Positions 45,608 to 55,453 of a stretch of 64,000 nt of DNA are shown here, one piece after another. The DNA lies in the NCBI GenBank assembly GCA_031178005.1, contig JAPSJV010000006.1, positions 1 through 64,000 of the forward strand, in the 5' to 3' direction. How positions within the stretch are numbered: the first letter of the stretch is position 1; each line of letters opens with the position of its first letter. The notes beneath the pieces are model-generated. The model had not been told where the DNA came from, made no database searches, and saw nothing but the letters and a program-made list of their open reading frames with translations. The translations under genes were made by a program, and so were the position numbers. This DNA is from Pseudarthrobacter sp. Lineage in GTDB: Bacteria; Actinomycetota; Actinomycetes; Actinomycetales; Micrococcaceae.

Positions 45608-46705
45608 ATGACTTCCACAGCTGTTTCCCTGTCGATGCCTATGGTTCCCCGCAAGCGGCGCTCGCCGGAGGACGTTCAGGCAGCTGCGCCGGTGACCGGG
45701 CCCAAGAAGGTCCTCCTGGCAGCACCGAGGGGTTACTGCGCCGGTGTGGACCGCGCCGTCATCGCCGTCGAAAAAGCGCTCGAGCACTACGGGGCGCCCG
45801 TCTACGTTCGGAAGCAGATCGTCCATAACGTGCATGTCGTGACGTCCCTCGAGTCCCAGGGCGCGATTTTCGTTGATGAAACGGACGAGGTTCCCGAGGG
45901 TGCCCTGGTCATTTTCTCGGCGCATGGCGTATCCCCGGCAGTCGTGGAATCAGCCGAGCAGCGCGGCCTGCGGACCATTGATGCCACCTGCCCCCTGGTG
46001 ACCAAGGTCCACAAGGAAGCAGTGCGCTTCGCCAAGGACGACTTCGACATCCTGCTGATCGGCCACGACGGCCATGAAGAAGTAGAGGGCACGGCCGGGG
46101 AAGCGCCCGATCACATCCAGATCATCAACGGCCCGCACGAAGTGGATAAAGTCACCGTCAGGGATCCTGAGAAGGTCATCTGGCTGTCCCAGACCACGCT
46201 GAGTGTGGACGAAACCATGGAAACCGTCCGGTTGCTCAAGGAACGTTTCCCCACCCTGCAGGATCCGCCCAGCGACGATATCTGCTACGCCACCACCAAC
46301 CGCCAGGTGGCCATCAAGAAGATTTCCCCGCAAGCGGACCTCGTGATTGTGGTTGGCTCGGCAAACTCGTCCAACTCAGTGCGCCTGGTTGAGGTTGCCC
46401 TGGAGTACGGTGCCAAGGCCTCCTACCGGGTGGACTTCGCCAATGAGGTGGACGAGGCCTGGTTTGAAGGCGTCGCCACGGTTGGCGTGACCTCAGGAGC
46501 TTCTGTTCCCGAGGTCCTGGTCAAGGACGTCCTCCGCCTGCTGGCCGACTACGGTTATGGCTCGGTGGAGGAAGTCGTCACCGCTGAAGAGGACCTGCTG
46601 TTCTCGCTCCCCAAGGAACTCCGTGCCACGCTGAAGCAGGCCGGCGACTCCACCCGCAACCTGGGTGGCCGCCGGTCCCTCAGCGAGGACGCCAACAAGA
46701 ACTAG
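45608..46705 (+). CDS. ispH: 4-hydroxy-3-methylbut-2-enyl diphosphate reductase
   Basis: Last step of the MEP pathway: reduces HMBPP to IPP and DMAPP with a [4Fe-4S] cluster. 365 aa, about 40 longer at the N-terminus than E. coli IspH. The cluster cysteines are Cys44 ([12 protein letters not shown]), Cys128 (DATCPLV) and Cys226 ([11 protein letters not shown]). The His pair lies in [12 protein letters not shown] and [19 protein letters not shown] completes the active site. Its stop shares CTAG with the convergent rmuC stop. Confidence 0.97.
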   Translation: MTSTAVSLSMPMVPRKRRSPEDVQAAAPVTGPKKVLLAAPRGYCAGVDRAVIAVEKALEHYGAPVYVRKQIVHNVHVVTSLESQGAIFVDETDEVPEGALVIFSAHGVSPAVVESAEQRGLRTIDATCPLVTKVHKEAVRFAKDDFDILLIGHDGHEEVEGTAGEAPDHIQIINGPHEVDKVTVRDPEKVIWLSQTTLSVDETMETVRLLKERFPTLQDPPSDDICYATTNRQVAIKKISPQADLVIVVGSANSSNSVRLVEVALEYGAKASYRVDFANEVDEAWFEGVATVGVTSGASVPEVLVKDVLRLLADYGYGSVEEVVTAEEDLLFSLPKELRATLKQAGDSTRNLGGRRSLSEDANKN

Positions 46706-47985
46706 GCCGCGTTCTCCGCGTCCTGCCTGCCTTCCGGCTCATCCGCGTATTCAGGGTGTGCGGCGCTTTCAGTTGCAGTCGTTTCAGTTGCCAGCTGCAG
46801 TTCCGGAGCACTCAAGGACCGGGGAGCGGCTTCCACCCTGGCCGGTACAGCGAGTCCGGCATCCTCGAGGGCGCTGAGTTTCCGGGCAGTCGGAAGCACC
46901 CTGGCTTCCAAGGTTCCTACCAGCGCGTTGTACCGCTCCACGGATGTCTTCAGTGATGAACCCAGCTTGCCCACGTTCTCGCCCAGGGTGCCCATCCGTT
47001 CATAGAGCTGCTTGGCAAGCGTGAACAGTTCCCGCGCGCTGTCCGTCAGTACGTCCTGGCGCCAGGTAAATGCCACTGACTTCAGGACTGCCAGCAAGGT
47101 GGCAGGCGAGGCCAGCACCACATTCCGGGACAGGGCATGGTCCAAGAGACCCGGATCGGCCATGAGCGCGGCGGACAGGATCGATTCCGCCGGAACAAAG
47201 CAGATCACCAGCTCGGGGGAGTTGCCGGGAACGTCCCAGTACTTCTTGGTGCTCAGGGCATCAACGTGGGCTTTGAGTGCTTTGGCATGGCCGGCGAGCA
47301 GGGCGTTCTGCTCGCTGGCGGGAGTCCAACGCTCTCCGTGGCCCCCAGTGGAGCCCGCTTCCTGGGCCTGCAGGTAGGAGGACAGGGGGACCTTGGCGTC
47401 TACTACCAGCTGCTTGTCGCCCGGCAGCTTGACCACCAGGTCCGGACGGACGGTGGAGTCAGTGCCGGAGCTGTGGGCCTGTTCCACGAAGTCCACGTGC
47501 CGCAGCATTCCTGCTGCTTCCACCACGCGGCGCAGCTGGACTTCGCCCCACTGGCCACGGGCGCTGTTGGAGCGAAGGGCGGATTCCAGGGAATGCGTTG
47601 ACCGCAGGAGCTGCTCATCGGAGAGCCGGGCCTCCTGGAGCTGCTGGGCAAGCTGTCCGTATTGCTCCACCCGGTCGCGTTCCAACAGCGAGACCTGTTT
47701 CTGGACTGCCGAAAGCTTTTCCGCTACTGGAGCGAGGGCACGAAGAACGTCAGTGTCACCGTTCCGGGACCGTTCGAGTTCGAGGTTGCGCTGGCCGAGG
47801 AGGCGCCGCTCGGCATCGGCTGCCGCCAGCTGGGCATTCACCTCGGAAAGGCGGGCGGATACGCCGTCGAAGTCTTCTTCCAGTCCTTGCTGGCGGCGAC
47901 GGAAGATGACGTAAACGGCGGCAGCACCCAAAAGGGCCCCGACGATCAGCATCAGCAGCGAGAGAATGATTCCTAGTGCGTCCAT
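46702..47985 (-). CDS. rmuC: DNA recombination protein RmuC
   Basis: 427 aa from the ATG at 47985 ([31 protein letters not shown]). The ORF-track start adds 25 non-conserved residues. One membrane helix is followed by a long coiled coil (about residues 35-130), then the RmuC nuclease-fold core ([28 protein letters not shown] ... [26 protein letters not shown] ... [14 protein letters not shown]). The family limits DNA inversions at short repeats. The last 50 residues are Ala/Glu-rich and variable. Confidence 0.94.
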   Translation of the reverse strand: MDALGIILSLLMLIVGALLGAAAVYVIFRRRQQGLEEDFDGVSARLSEVNAQLAAADAERRLLGQRNLELERSRNGDTDVLRALAPVAEKLSAVQKQVSLLERDRVEQYGQLAQQLQEARLSDEQLLRSTHSLESALRSNSARGQWGEVQLRRVVEAAGMLRHVDFVEQAHSSGTDSTVRPDLVVKLPGDKQLVVDAKVPLSSYLQAQEAGSTGGHGERWTPASEQNALLAGHAKALKAHVDALSTKKYWDVPGNSPELVICFVPAESILSAALMADPGLLDHALSRNVVLASPATLLAVLKSVAFTWRQDVLTDSARELFTLAKQLYERMGTLGENVGKLGSSLKTSVERYNALVGTLEARVLPTARKLSALEDAGLAVPARVEAAPRSLSAPELQLATETTATESAAHPEYADEPEGRQDAENAA

Positions 47986-48072
47986 GCCTTCACTCTGGCA
48001 TGACCCTCCGACAATTCCGGTGACAGCGCACCGGCGGGTGGCACCCCGCCGCTGTGCCACATGGAATACGGG

Positions 48073-48078
48073 TAGAAT
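48073..48078 (+). promoter_or_regulatory. -10 box of ychF
   Basis: TAGAAT, 8 nt before GTG at 48087. Transcription would begin 1-2 nt before the GTG, excluding the ATG at 48081 and the ORF-track start at 48054. Confidence 0.55.
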
Positions 48079-48086
48079 CTATGCTC

Positions 48087-49172
48087 GTGGCTCTTACTAT
48101 TGGCATCGTCGGACTGCCCAACGTCGGCAAATCAACCCTCTTCAACGCACTGACCCGCAACTCGGTGCTCGCGGCGAACTATCCGTTCGCCACGATCGAG
48201 CCGAATGTCGGCGTCGTGAACCTGCCTGACCCGCGGCTGCAGAAGCTCGCGGAGATCTTCGGTTCCCAGCGGTTGCTGCCTGCTGCGGTGTCCTTCGTAG
48301 ACATCGCGGGCATCGTCAAGGGCGCGTCAGAGGGTGAAGGCCTTGGCAACCAGTTCCTGGCCAACATCCGCGAGGCTGAGGCCATCGCTCAGGTGGTGCG
48401 GGTGTTCGATGATCCGGACGTGATCCACGTTGACGGCAAGGTGGATCCCCGTTCCGACATGGAGACCATCAATACAGAACTGATCCTCGCGGACCTTCAG
48501 ACTATTGAGAAGGCCATTCCGCGCATCGAAAAAGAAGTCAAGATCAAGAAGCGCGAGGCCGCTGAGCTGAACGCCATCCTGGCTGCGCAGAAGGTCCTGG
48601 AGCGCGGCGACACGATCTTTGCTTCAGTCAAAAGCGACAAGCTGGAGATGGAGCACCTCAAGGAGCTCAGCCTCCTCACGGCCAAGCCCTTCATCTATGT
48701 TTTCAACGCCGACGAAGGCATCCTGGGCAGCCCGGAGAAGCAGGAAGAACTGCGCGCCCTGGTGGCCCCGGCCGACTGCATTTTCCTGGACGCCAAGCTG
48801 GAATCGGACCTCGTGGAACTTGACGAGGAAGAAGCCCGCGAGATGCTGGAAATGAACGGCCAGGACGAATCCGGCCTGGACCAGCTGGCACGCGTGGGCT
48901 TCCACACCCTTGGCCTGCAGACCTACCTCACAGCCGGGCCCAAGGAGACACGTGCCTGGACCATCCACCGTGGCGACACCGCGCCCCAGGCCGCCGGCGT
49001 CATCCACACCGACTTCCAGCGCGGCTTCATCAAGGCTGAGGTTGTCTCCTTCGACGACCTCATCGACGCCGGCTCCATGGCCGAGGCCAAGGCCCGCGGC
49101 AAGGTCAGGATCGAAGGCAAAGAGTATGTAATGTCCGACGGCGACGTGGTGGAGTTCCGCTTTAACGTCTAG
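48087..49172 (+). CDS. ychF: Redox-regulated ATPase YchF (Obg family)
   Basis: 361 aa from GTG 48087, giving [23 protein letters not shown], close to the 363 aa of E. coli YchF. G1 is GLPNVGKST (residues 8-16). G3 is [22 protein letters not shown]. The G4 position reads FNADE rather than NKxD, as in ATP-preferring YchF. The TGS-like C-terminus ends [24 protein letters not shown]. It binds ribosomes and affects oxidative stress response. Monocistronic, convergent with arr. Confidence 0.96.
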   Translation: MALTIGIVGLPNVGKSTLFNALTRNSVLAANYPFATIEPNVGVVNLPDPRLQKLAEIFGSQRLLPAAVSFVDIAGIVKGASEGEGLGNQFLANIREAEAIAQVVRVFDDPDVIHVDGKVDPRSDMETINTELILADLQTIEKAIPRIEKEVKIKKREAAELNAILAAQKVLERGDTIFASVKSDKLEMEHLKELSLLTAKPFIYVFNADEGILGSPEKQEELRALVAPADCIFLDAKLESDLVELDEEEAREMLEMNGQDESGLDQLARVGFHTLGLQTYLTAGPKETRAWTIHRGDTAPQAAGVIHTDFQRGFIKAEVVSFDDLIDAGSMAEAKARGKVRIEGKEYVMSDGDVVEFRFNV

Positions 49173-49190
49173 CTCCGGTTCTGGTGACAC

Positions 49191-49616
49191 TTAATTGATG
49201 ATTTCGGCGCTGCTTTCCTGCAGCGCTGCTAGCCGCTCCCGCCAGGCCTCCAGGGCTTCGGGCGTCTGTCTCGTCCAGTCGGTGATCTCCTCGACGATGA
49301 TCAAAGGGTGGGAGGTGCGGTAGGAACGCGTCGGGTTACCGGGGAATTTCTTGTCGGTGACGTTCGGATCGTTCTCGTAAAGCCCGGCGGGTTCGACCAG
49401 ATAAACATGCGGCTCGGCGCCGTCGGGCCCCAGCATGGCTGCGATCTCGGCAGCGAGGCCCGCACCATCTCGCAGCGCGGTGAAATAGACGTGATTCATC
49501 ACGACGTCGGGACGGTAGTTGGAGGCAAACCCTGCGGTGATGTGGTCGCCCGGCTGCAGCTCCGCGCGTGTGCCGTGGTAGAACGGTCCGTCATCAAGGG
49601 GCTTGGTGGTTGTCAC
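49191..49616 (-). CDS. arr: Rifampin ADP-ribosyltransferase
   Basis: 141 aa from GTG 49616. The ORF track reads 258 aa by running through the upstream spacer. Arr transfers ADP-ribose from NAD+ to the C23 hydroxyl of rifamycins and inactivates them. Diagnostic: GPFYHGTRAELQPGDHITAGFASNYRPDVVMNHVYFTALRDGAGLAAEIA, HVYLVEPAGLYENDPNVTDKKFPGNPTRSYRT. These contain the family's conserved His, Tyr and Asp positions. It stands alone between ychF and a peptide transporter, without mobile-element flanks, so it is an intrinsic chromosomal gene as in mycobacteria. A CATAAT hexamer 6 nt before the GTG indicates a leaderless transcript. Confidence 0.93.
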   Translation of the reverse strand: MTTTKPLDDGPFYHGTRAELQPGDHITAGFASNYRPDVVMNHVYFTALRDGAGLAAEIAAMLGPDGAEPHVYLVEPAGLYENDPNVTDKKFPGNPTRSYRTSHPLIIVEEITDWTRQTPEALEAWRERLAALQESSAEIIN

Positions 49617-49622
49617 GGCTCG

Positions 49623-49628
49623 ATTATG
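49623..49628 (-). promoter_or_regulatory. -10 box, leaderless start of arr
   Basis: Read on the minus strand: CATAAT, then CGAGCC, then GTG at 49616. Confidence 0.5.
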
Positions 49629-49773
49629 GCACCCGGACCTGTGCAGCTGAAGCGCCGGGCGCCAACGCGCCGCTCTCCCGTACTCTGGAACAAGGTTCAT
49701 TGCGTATTCCTGCCTCCGGTCTGCCGTGGGCGGGTGTTGTGCGCCTCTCGATGGGGACGGGAAAGGAGGCAGC

Positions 49774-51519
49774 ATGCTGCGGAACAGAATCGTTCGGCTG
49801 GTAGCTGCGGCTTGCGCAGCGGTACTTCTGATGTCCGGCTGTTCGCCGGCGGGTCCCGGCGTGCCCGTTGGTGAGGAAACCAAAACGGGAGGCCGTGTCA
49901 CCGCCATGGAGATGAACGCTCTCTCCTCCTTCAACCCTGCAAGTGCCGCGGGGAACACGGACATCAACCTGAAAATCGGTTATCTGACGCACTCGGGTTT
50001 CTTCACCATTGACGACGGCGCCCGTGTTGTCCGGAACGAGAAATTCGGCCGCTTCGAGCGGATCTCCGAGGATCCGTTGCGCGTACGGTACACCGTGAAC
50101 GATGGCGTGCAGTGGTCAGATGGTGATCCTGTTGATGCAGGCGACCTCCTTTTGGCCTGGGCGGCAGGTTCCGGCTATTACGACGACGTCGATCCCGCTT
50201 CCGGGACCGGTGCCAGGTATTTTGCCACGGCCTCGGACACCACGGGCCTTCGGTCGACGTCGTTCCCTGAACTGGGGGAGGACGGCCGGTCAATCACGCT
50301 CACCTACGCGTCCGGCTTCGCGGATTGGGAAACGGCGTTCGACGTCGGGATGCCGGCTCACGTGGTGGCAGTCAAGTCCGGCCTGACGGACGAGCCGGCA
50401 CTGATCCAGTTACTCGAGGGGCAGCCAAAGGGAGACCCTGTCCGGCCGGCGGCGAAGCCGGAACTTGCCAGGCTGGCGGAATTCTGGAGCACGGGCTTTG
50501 AGTCCATGGCGCTTCCGGAAGACACTTCCCTGTATCTGTCCAGCGGTCCGTTTGTGGTCCAGGAAGTCGAACCGGGAAGGTCTGTGCGCCTGGTCCGCAA
50601 CAGGGCCTTTGAATGGGGCCCGAAGCCGCGCCTTGACGAGCTAATTATCCGCTTTGCAGGTTCGGCCGATGCCGCCGGGCAAGCGCTCACCTCCGGCCAG
50701 GCCGATGTGGCCACAGTACCGCTCTCAGCTTCGAGGGAACTCAGCGGCCTTGCTTCGGATTCCTTTACCGCCAAGGAAACCAGCCGCTTCGCTTACGATC
50801 ACCTGGACCTTTCGTTTCAGGGGGTTTTCGCAGACGGGAACGTGCGGCGGGCATTCCTCAAGACAGTGCCCCGCCAGGACATCGCCGACGCCGCCCTGGG
50901 CGCTGGGGCCACGCTGCAGGACTCGTATGTCTTCTACCCCTCGTCGCCCCGCTACACGGAGACAGCCGCGAATAACGGCTCGGGCGATTATTCGGACGTT
51001 GATATCGACGGCGCCCGCAGCCTTTTGAACGGCGCCACGCCTTCCGTCCGGCTCCTCTACAACAGGGATAATCCTGAGCGCACGAGGACATTTGAACTTG
51101 TCCGGGACTCCGCAGCCCGTGCCGGTTTCAACGTGGTCGACGGCGGATTGGCTGGCGCTGAGTGGGGTGCGGCCCTCGGCAGGGGAAGCCACGATGCCGC
51201 AATCTCGGGGTGGATTGGCACCGGTGCCGGGGTGAGCCATCTTCCGCAGGTATTCCGAAGCGGCGCCGGAAGCAACTTCAACCGGTTCTCTAACCGTGAG
51301 GTTGACCGCCTGCTTGGAGAGGCGCTCCGGAACACTGACCAGGCGGAACGGGACTCCCTTTTGGCGGCTGTGGATGCAGAGATCTGGAAGAGCGCGTACG
51401 GCCTTCCGCTGTACCAGGCGCGGGCGGTCACTGCCCATACAAACCGGCTCTCTGGCGTTGTTCCCGGTCCCGGGCCTCTGGGAATTTGGTGGAACGTTGC
51501 CGACTGGCATCTGAACTAA
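49774..51519 (+). CDS. Peptide ABC transporter substrate-binding lipoprotein (first copy)
   Basis: 581 aa from the ATG at 49774, which has a perfect AAAGGAGG upstream. The ORF-track start at 49726 precedes that site. Signal peptide IVRLVAAACAAVLLMSGCSP gives a lipid-anchored Cys near residue 23. The SBP_bac_5 fold follows, with VNDGVQWSDGDPVDAGDLLLAW and YLSSGPFVVQEVEPGRSVRLVRNRAFEWGPKPRLDELIIRF. It captures oligopeptides or similar solutes outside the membrane. It lies 266 bp before a second binding-protein gene and differs strongly from it, so it may widen the substrate range of the same permease. Confidence 0.9.
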   Translation: MLRNRIVRLVAAACAAVLLMSGCSPAGPGVPVGEETKTGGRVTAMEMNALSSFNPASAAGNTDINLKIGYLTHSGFFTIDDGARVVRNEKFGRFERISEDPLRVRYTVNDGVQWSDGDPVDAGDLLLAWAAGSGYYDDVDPASGTGARYFATASDTTGLRSTSFPELGEDGRSITLTYASGFADWETAFDVGMPAHVVAVKSGLTDEPALIQLLEGQPKGDPVRPAAKPELARLAEFWSTGFESMALPEDTSLYLSSGPFVVQEVEPGRSVRLVRNRAFEWGPKPRLDELIIRFAGSADAAGQALTSGQADVATVPLSASRELSGLASDSFTAKETSRFAYDHLDLSFQGVFADGNVRRAFLKTVPRQDIADAALGAGATLQDSYVFYPSSPRYTETAANNGSGDYSDVDIDGARSLLNGATPSVRLLYNRDNPERTRTFELVRDSAARAGFNVVDGGLAGAEWGAALGRGSHDAAISGWIGTGAGVSHLPQVFRSGAGSNFNRFSNREVDRLLGEALRNTDQAERDSLLAAVDAEIWKSAYGLPLYQARAVTAHTNRLSGVVPGPGPLGIWWNVADWHLN

Positions 51520-51785
51520 GCGGCAACACCTCCGCGCCGGACGGCGCCGCGTCAGAAAAGCCTGTAATCATACCAGCGGGTAACTTGCTTTTGGCAACTT
51601 CATTCACGCTTCGCTGGGACGCCGGAAACCTTCTGGTCACGGTTTGGCAACGGCGTACCAGCATTTGGACCTTGTGCGGTTAGGCTACTCGTATATGTAG
51701 GCCACATCACAGCTAAGCCTGTGGCCGGCCTGCGGGGAAGCAAAAGATTTCCCCTGAATATCTCCCACAACTCATAGGAGGCGGA
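51520..51785 (+). promoter_or_regulatory. Gap between the two binding-protein genes, probable promoter
   Basis: No gene. Near 51672-51698, TTGTGC and TATGTA with a 16-bp spacer form a possible promoter about 90 nt before the second binding protein. That distance leaves room for a leader. No strong terminator is seen after the first gene. Confidence 0.4.
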
Positions 51786-53462
51786 ATGCGTTTCACGCGC
51801 ACTTCCAAAGCTTTGGGCATTATGGCTATTGCTGCTGCCCTTGCTCTTTCAGGCTGCGGCGCCGGTGGCGGCGGCGAGGCCACCGCATCGGTCGACCCTG
51901 CCAAGATCATCAAGGCGTACAGCAACGAACCGCAGAACCCTCTTCTGCCGGCCAACACCAATGAGGTGTTCGGCGGACGCGTAGTTGAGCTTCTCTTCGA
52001 AGGCCTGCGCACATACGACGCTGACGGCAAGCCCGTTAACGCCCTGGCCGAGTCGATCGAGACCGATGACGCGCAGACCTGGACCATCAAGATCAAGGAC
52101 GACGCCAAGTTCACCAACGGGGAAGCCATCACGGCCAAGACCTTTGTTGACTCATGGAACTTTGCTGCCCTCAGCACCAACCTCCAGAACAACGGCTACT
52201 TCTTCGAATCGATTGACGGCTATGCCGACGTCAGCGCCGTTACTACGACGACGGATGCCGAAGGAAAGTCTATTGATACGCCGGCTCCCACGGCCGAGAC
52301 CATGTCCGGCCTGAAGGCAGTCGACGACTCCACGATTGAAGTCAAGCTTGCGCAGCCCGAGGCCGACTGGTCGCTGCGCCTGGGCTACTCCGCTTTCTTC
52401 CCGCTGCCCTCCGCAGCACTTGCGGATCCGAAGGCCTACGGCGAAAACCCGGTCGGCAACGGTCCGTACAAGATGGCCAAGGAAGGCGCCTGGCAGCACG
52501 ACAGCCAGATCGAACTGGTCAAGAACGAGGACTACAGCGGACCCCGCGAGGCCAAGAACGGCGGCGTGACGTTCCGTTTCTACACCGATCCGCAGCCCGC
52601 CTACACCGACCTGCAGGGCGATAACCTCGACATCACCGATGTCCTGCCGTCCAATGCCTTGGCCACGTACACCTCCGATTTCCCGGAGCGAAACTCTACG
52701 AAGCCCATCGCAACCAACTCCACTTTGAACATCCCGGGTTACAACCCGAACTTCCAGGGTGAAGCAGGCAAGCTGCGGCGCCAGGCCCTCTCGCACGCCA
52801 TCAATCGTGAAGAGATTGCCAAGGTCATCTTCAGTGGCACCCGCACGCCGGCCAAGGCTTTTGCCCCGCCGGTCATCGAAGGGTTCACCGAAGACGTCCC
52901 GGGTGCTGACGTTCTTACCTTCGATGCCGCGAAGGCCAAGGAGCTGTGGGAGCAGGCAGAAGCCATTCAGCCCTACGACGGCTCCGTGTTGCAGATCGCG
53001 TCCAACACCGATGGTGGCAACAAGGAATGGATTGAGGCCGTAGCCAACGGTTTCAAGAACAACCTGGGAATCGAATCCGAAATCCAGCCATTCGCGAAAT
53101 TCGCTGAAATGCTGAACCTCCGCAAGTCCCAGAGCCTTCCCGGTCTGGCCCGCGCAGGCTGGCAGGGCGACTACCCGTCGCTGTACAACTTCCTCGGCCC
53201 CCTCTGGGCCACGGGCGCTTCCTCGAACTACGAGAAGTACTCCAACCCGGAATTCGACGCCCTCCTGAAGGAAGGTCTCGGCGCCAAGACTCCGGAGGAA
53301 GCCAACACCAAGTTCAACGAAGCCCAGGCCATCCTCTTCGAGGACCTGCCCGGACTCCCGCTGTGGGATCAGGCCCGGCCAATTGTATGGAGCAACAACG
53401 TCGTGAAAGCCGAGACCGGCTGGAACGGTGGAGTTCTCTACTACAACATCGAAGCCAAGTAA
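51786..53462 (+). CDS. Peptide ABC transporter substrate-binding lipoprotein (second copy)
   Basis: 558 aa. Signal MRFTRTSKALGIMAIAAALALSGCGAG gives the acylated Cys at about residue 24. OppA/DppA fold: IIKAYSNEPQNPLLPANTNEVFGGRVVELLFEGLRTYDADGKPVNALAES, TIKIKDDAKFTNGEAITAKTFVDSWNF and ENPVGNGPYKMAKEGAW. This is the main binding protein of the operon. AGGAGG ribosome site. A 12-bp hairpin separates it from the permease genes, which would raise its level relative to them. Confidence 0.93.
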   Translation: MRFTRTSKALGIMAIAAALALSGCGAGGGGEATASVDPAKIIKAYSNEPQNPLLPANTNEVFGGRVVELLFEGLRTYDADGKPVNALAESIETDDAQTWTIKIKDDAKFTNGEAITAKTFVDSWNFAALSTNLQNNGYFFESIDGYADVSAVTTTTDAEGKSIDTPAPTAETMSGLKAVDDSTIEVKLAQPEADWSLRLGYSAFFPLPSAALADPKAYGENPVGNGPYKMAKEGAWQHDSQIELVKNEDYSGPREAKNGGVTFRFYTDPQPAYTDLQGDNLDITDVLPSNALATYTSDFPERNSTKPIATNSTLNIPGYNPNFQGEAGKLRRQALSHAINREEIAKVIFSGTRTPAKAFAPPVIEGFTEDVPGADVLTFDAAKAKELWEQAEAIQPYDGSVLQIASNTDGGNKEWIEAVANGFKNNLGIESEIQPFAKFAEMLNLRKSQSLPGLARAGWQGDYPSLYNFLGPLWATGASSNYEKYSNPEFDALLKEGLGAKTPEEANTKFNEAQAILFEDLPGLPLWDQARPIVWSNNVVKAETGWNGGVLYYNIEAK

Positions 53463-53492
53463 TTTAGTTCACTTGGTTTGCCGATAGGCAAG

Positions 53493-53521
53493 TGGAGGCC
53501 CGGCCTGGTGCCGGGCCTCCA
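53493..53521 (+). terminator. Intra-operon hairpin after the binding protein
   Basis: TGGAGGCCCGGC and GCCGGGCCTCCA form a perfect 12-bp stem with CTGGT loop and no poly-T. It probably acts as a partial terminator or 3'-end stabiliser. Confidence 0.7.
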
Positions 53522-53589
53522 TTCGTCTGCCATCGGCAGGAAGGCATTTATGAGACTCCTTAGCATCACCACCGAAAGCGGGTGGCCCC

Positions 53590-54519
53590 GTGGTTAGCTA
53601 CATTCTTCGCAGGCTTTTACAGGTAATCCCTGTTTTCCTGGGAACCACCCTCCTTGTGTACTACATGGTCTTCGCCCTACCGGGCGATCCCATCGCTGCC
53701 CTCTTTGGTGACCGGCAGCCACCGCAGGCCGTCATTGATGCCCTGCGGGAGCAGTATCACCTCAATGAGCCGTTCTGGGTCCAGTACGGTCTTTTCCTGA
53801 AAAACCTCTTTACCTTCAACCTGGGTGTTGACTTCACCCAGCAGCCCATCGCAGCCACCTTGGGCCGGGTCTTTCCGGTAACCGCCATGTTGGCGATCGA
53901 AGCGCTAATCATCCAAGCAGTTTTCGGCGTCCTGTTCGGCGTTTTTGCTGGATTGCGTAAAGGCAAGCTCTTTGACTCGACGGTGCTGGTTGTTTCACTC
54001 GTCGTCATCGCTGTGCCCACCTTCGTCCTCGGCTTTGTATTCCAGTTGGTGTTCGGCGTCCATCTTGCCTGGGCCAAGCCCACGGTTGGCGCGAACGCGG
54101 GGTGGACAGACCTGATTTTGCCTGCCGTTGTGCTGGGGCTCGTGTCCTTCGCTTACGTGCTGCGTCTGACCAGGGCATCGGTGATCGAAAACATGAATGC
54201 CGATTATGTCCGCACGGCTACGGCTAAAGGCCTCTCCCGTCCGCGCGTCGTCCTTACCCACATCCTTCGGAACTCCATGATTCCCGTGGTGACGTATCTG
54301 GGAGCGAACCTCGGCGGCCTCATGGGCGGCGCCATTGTCACGGAGGGCATCTTCAACGTCCCCGGAGTCGGAAACAAGTTGTATCAGGCAGTGTTGCGGG
54401 GGGAGGGGCCGACCGTTGTTGCAATTGTCAGCGTCCTTGTCCTTGTCTTCGTCCTGGCCAACCTGCTGGTAGACCTTCTGTACGCCTGGCTTGACCCAAG
54501 GATTCGCTATGACCACTAA
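53590..54519 (+). CDS. Peptide ABC transporter permease (DppB/OppB type)
   Basis: 309 aa with six helices. N-terminus MVSYILRRLLQVIPVFLGTTLLVYYMVFALPGDPIAALFGDRQPP is characteristic. The ATPase-contact loop is SVIENMNADYVRTATAKGLSRPRVVLTHILRNSMIPVVTYLGANLGGLMGGAIVTEGIFNVPGVG. GTG start. Its stop overlaps the next permease start by 11 bp. Confidence 0.94.
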   Translation: MVSYILRRLLQVIPVFLGTTLLVYYMVFALPGDPIAALFGDRQPPQAVIDALREQYHLNEPFWVQYGLFLKNLFTFNLGVDFTQQPIAATLGRVFPVTAMLAIEALIIQAVFGVLFGVFAGLRKGKLFDSTVLVVSLVVIAVPTFVLGFVFQLVFGVHLAWAKPTVGANAGWTDLILPAVVLGLVSFAYVLRLTRASVIENMNADYVRTATAKGLSRPRVVLTHILRNSMIPVVTYLGANLGGLMGGAIVTEGIFNVPGVGNKLYQAVLRGEGPTVVAIVSVLVLVFVLANLLVDLLYAWLDPRIRYDH

Positions 54520-55453
54520 CCCAAACCACTTTGTGGCTCCTGTGGAGGAAACTCCGCTGCTGGCCACAGACTCCAAGATCACAGACCAGGCGCCTTTGAG
54601 CCTTTGGGCGGAGGCATGGAAGAAGCTGCGGCGCCGGCCCCTGTTCATTATTTCCGCGGTCATGATCCTGATCCTGACCGTCATAGCGCTGTTTCCGGGA
54701 CTGTTCACGAACGTGGCTCCCAACGAAAACTGCCAACTGGCGAACTCGCTGGGAGCGCCTGAACCCGGGCATCCGTTCGGCTTCACCTACCAGGGCTGCG
54801 ACGTCTACGCGCGGGTAATCTATGGGACGCAGGCCTCCCTGGCTGTCGGATTCCTCTCCGTCATTTGCGTCCTCATCATTGGCGTTACACTGGGCGCCAT
54901 CGCCGGCTATTATGGCGGCTGGTTGGACGCTGTCCTGGCCCGTCTGGGTGATATCTTCTTTGCGCTGCCGCTGATCCTTGGGGCCCTGGTCCTGACCCAG
55001 CTGCCGATGTTCAGGGAGAACAAGAGCGTCTGGACAGTCGTTTTGGTGATCTCTCTGCTGGCGTGGCCGCAAATGGCACGTATTACCCGGGGCGCGGTCA
55101 TCGAAGTGCGTAATGCCGACTTCGTCACAGCAGCCCGCTCGCTGGGTGTCTCGAAGTTTGGTGCTTTGCTTCGGCATGTCCTGCCGAACGCCCTGGCCCC
55201 GGTCATCGTTCTTGCCACCTTGGAACTTGGCGTCTTCATCGTCGCCGAAGCTACGCTGTCCTTCCTGGGCATCGGGTTGCCGCCGAGCATTATGTCCTGG
55301 GGTAACGACATCTCAGGCGCACAGGCAGCCATCCGCACCAACGTTGCCATCCTGCTGTATCCCGCCGCTGCGTTGTCCATTACCGTGCTGAGCTTCATCA
55401 TGCTCGGTGACGCTGTACGCGACGCCCTGGATCCGAAGAGCCGTCAGCGATGA
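54509..55453 (+). CDS. Peptide ABC transporter permease (DppC/OppC type)
   Basis: 314 aa from the ATG at 54509, preceded by AAGGATT; the ORF-track start at 54491 is less likely. A cytoplasmic N-terminus with LSLWAEAWKKLRRRPLFIISAVMILILTVIALFPGLF leads to six helices. The contact loop is VIEVRNADFVTAARSLGVSKFGALLRHVLPNALAPVIVLATLELGVFIVAEATLSFLGIGLPP. It pairs with the first permease. It overlaps the ATPase gene by 4 bp. Confidence 0.93.
   Translation: MTTNPNHFVAPVEETPLLATDSKITDQAPLSLWAEAWKKLRRRPLFIISAVMILILTVIALFPGLFTNVAPNENCQLANSLGAPEPGHPFGFTYQGCDVYARVIYGTQASLAVGFLSVICVLIIGVTLGAIAGYYGGWLDAVLARLGDIFFALPLILGALVLTQLPMFRENKSVWTVVLVISLLAWPQMARITRGAVIEVRNADFVTAARSLGVSKFGALLRHVLPNALAPVIVLATLELGVFIVAEATLSFLGIGLPPSIMSWGNDISGAQAAIRTNVAILLYPAAALSITVLSFIMLGDAVRDALDPKSRQR

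Noticed and set aside
49617-49967. 117-residue N-terminal extension of arr
   Set aside because: Antisense to the first binding protein and its upstream region; Arr proteins are about 140 aa and the GTG at 49616 has a promoter at leaderless distance.
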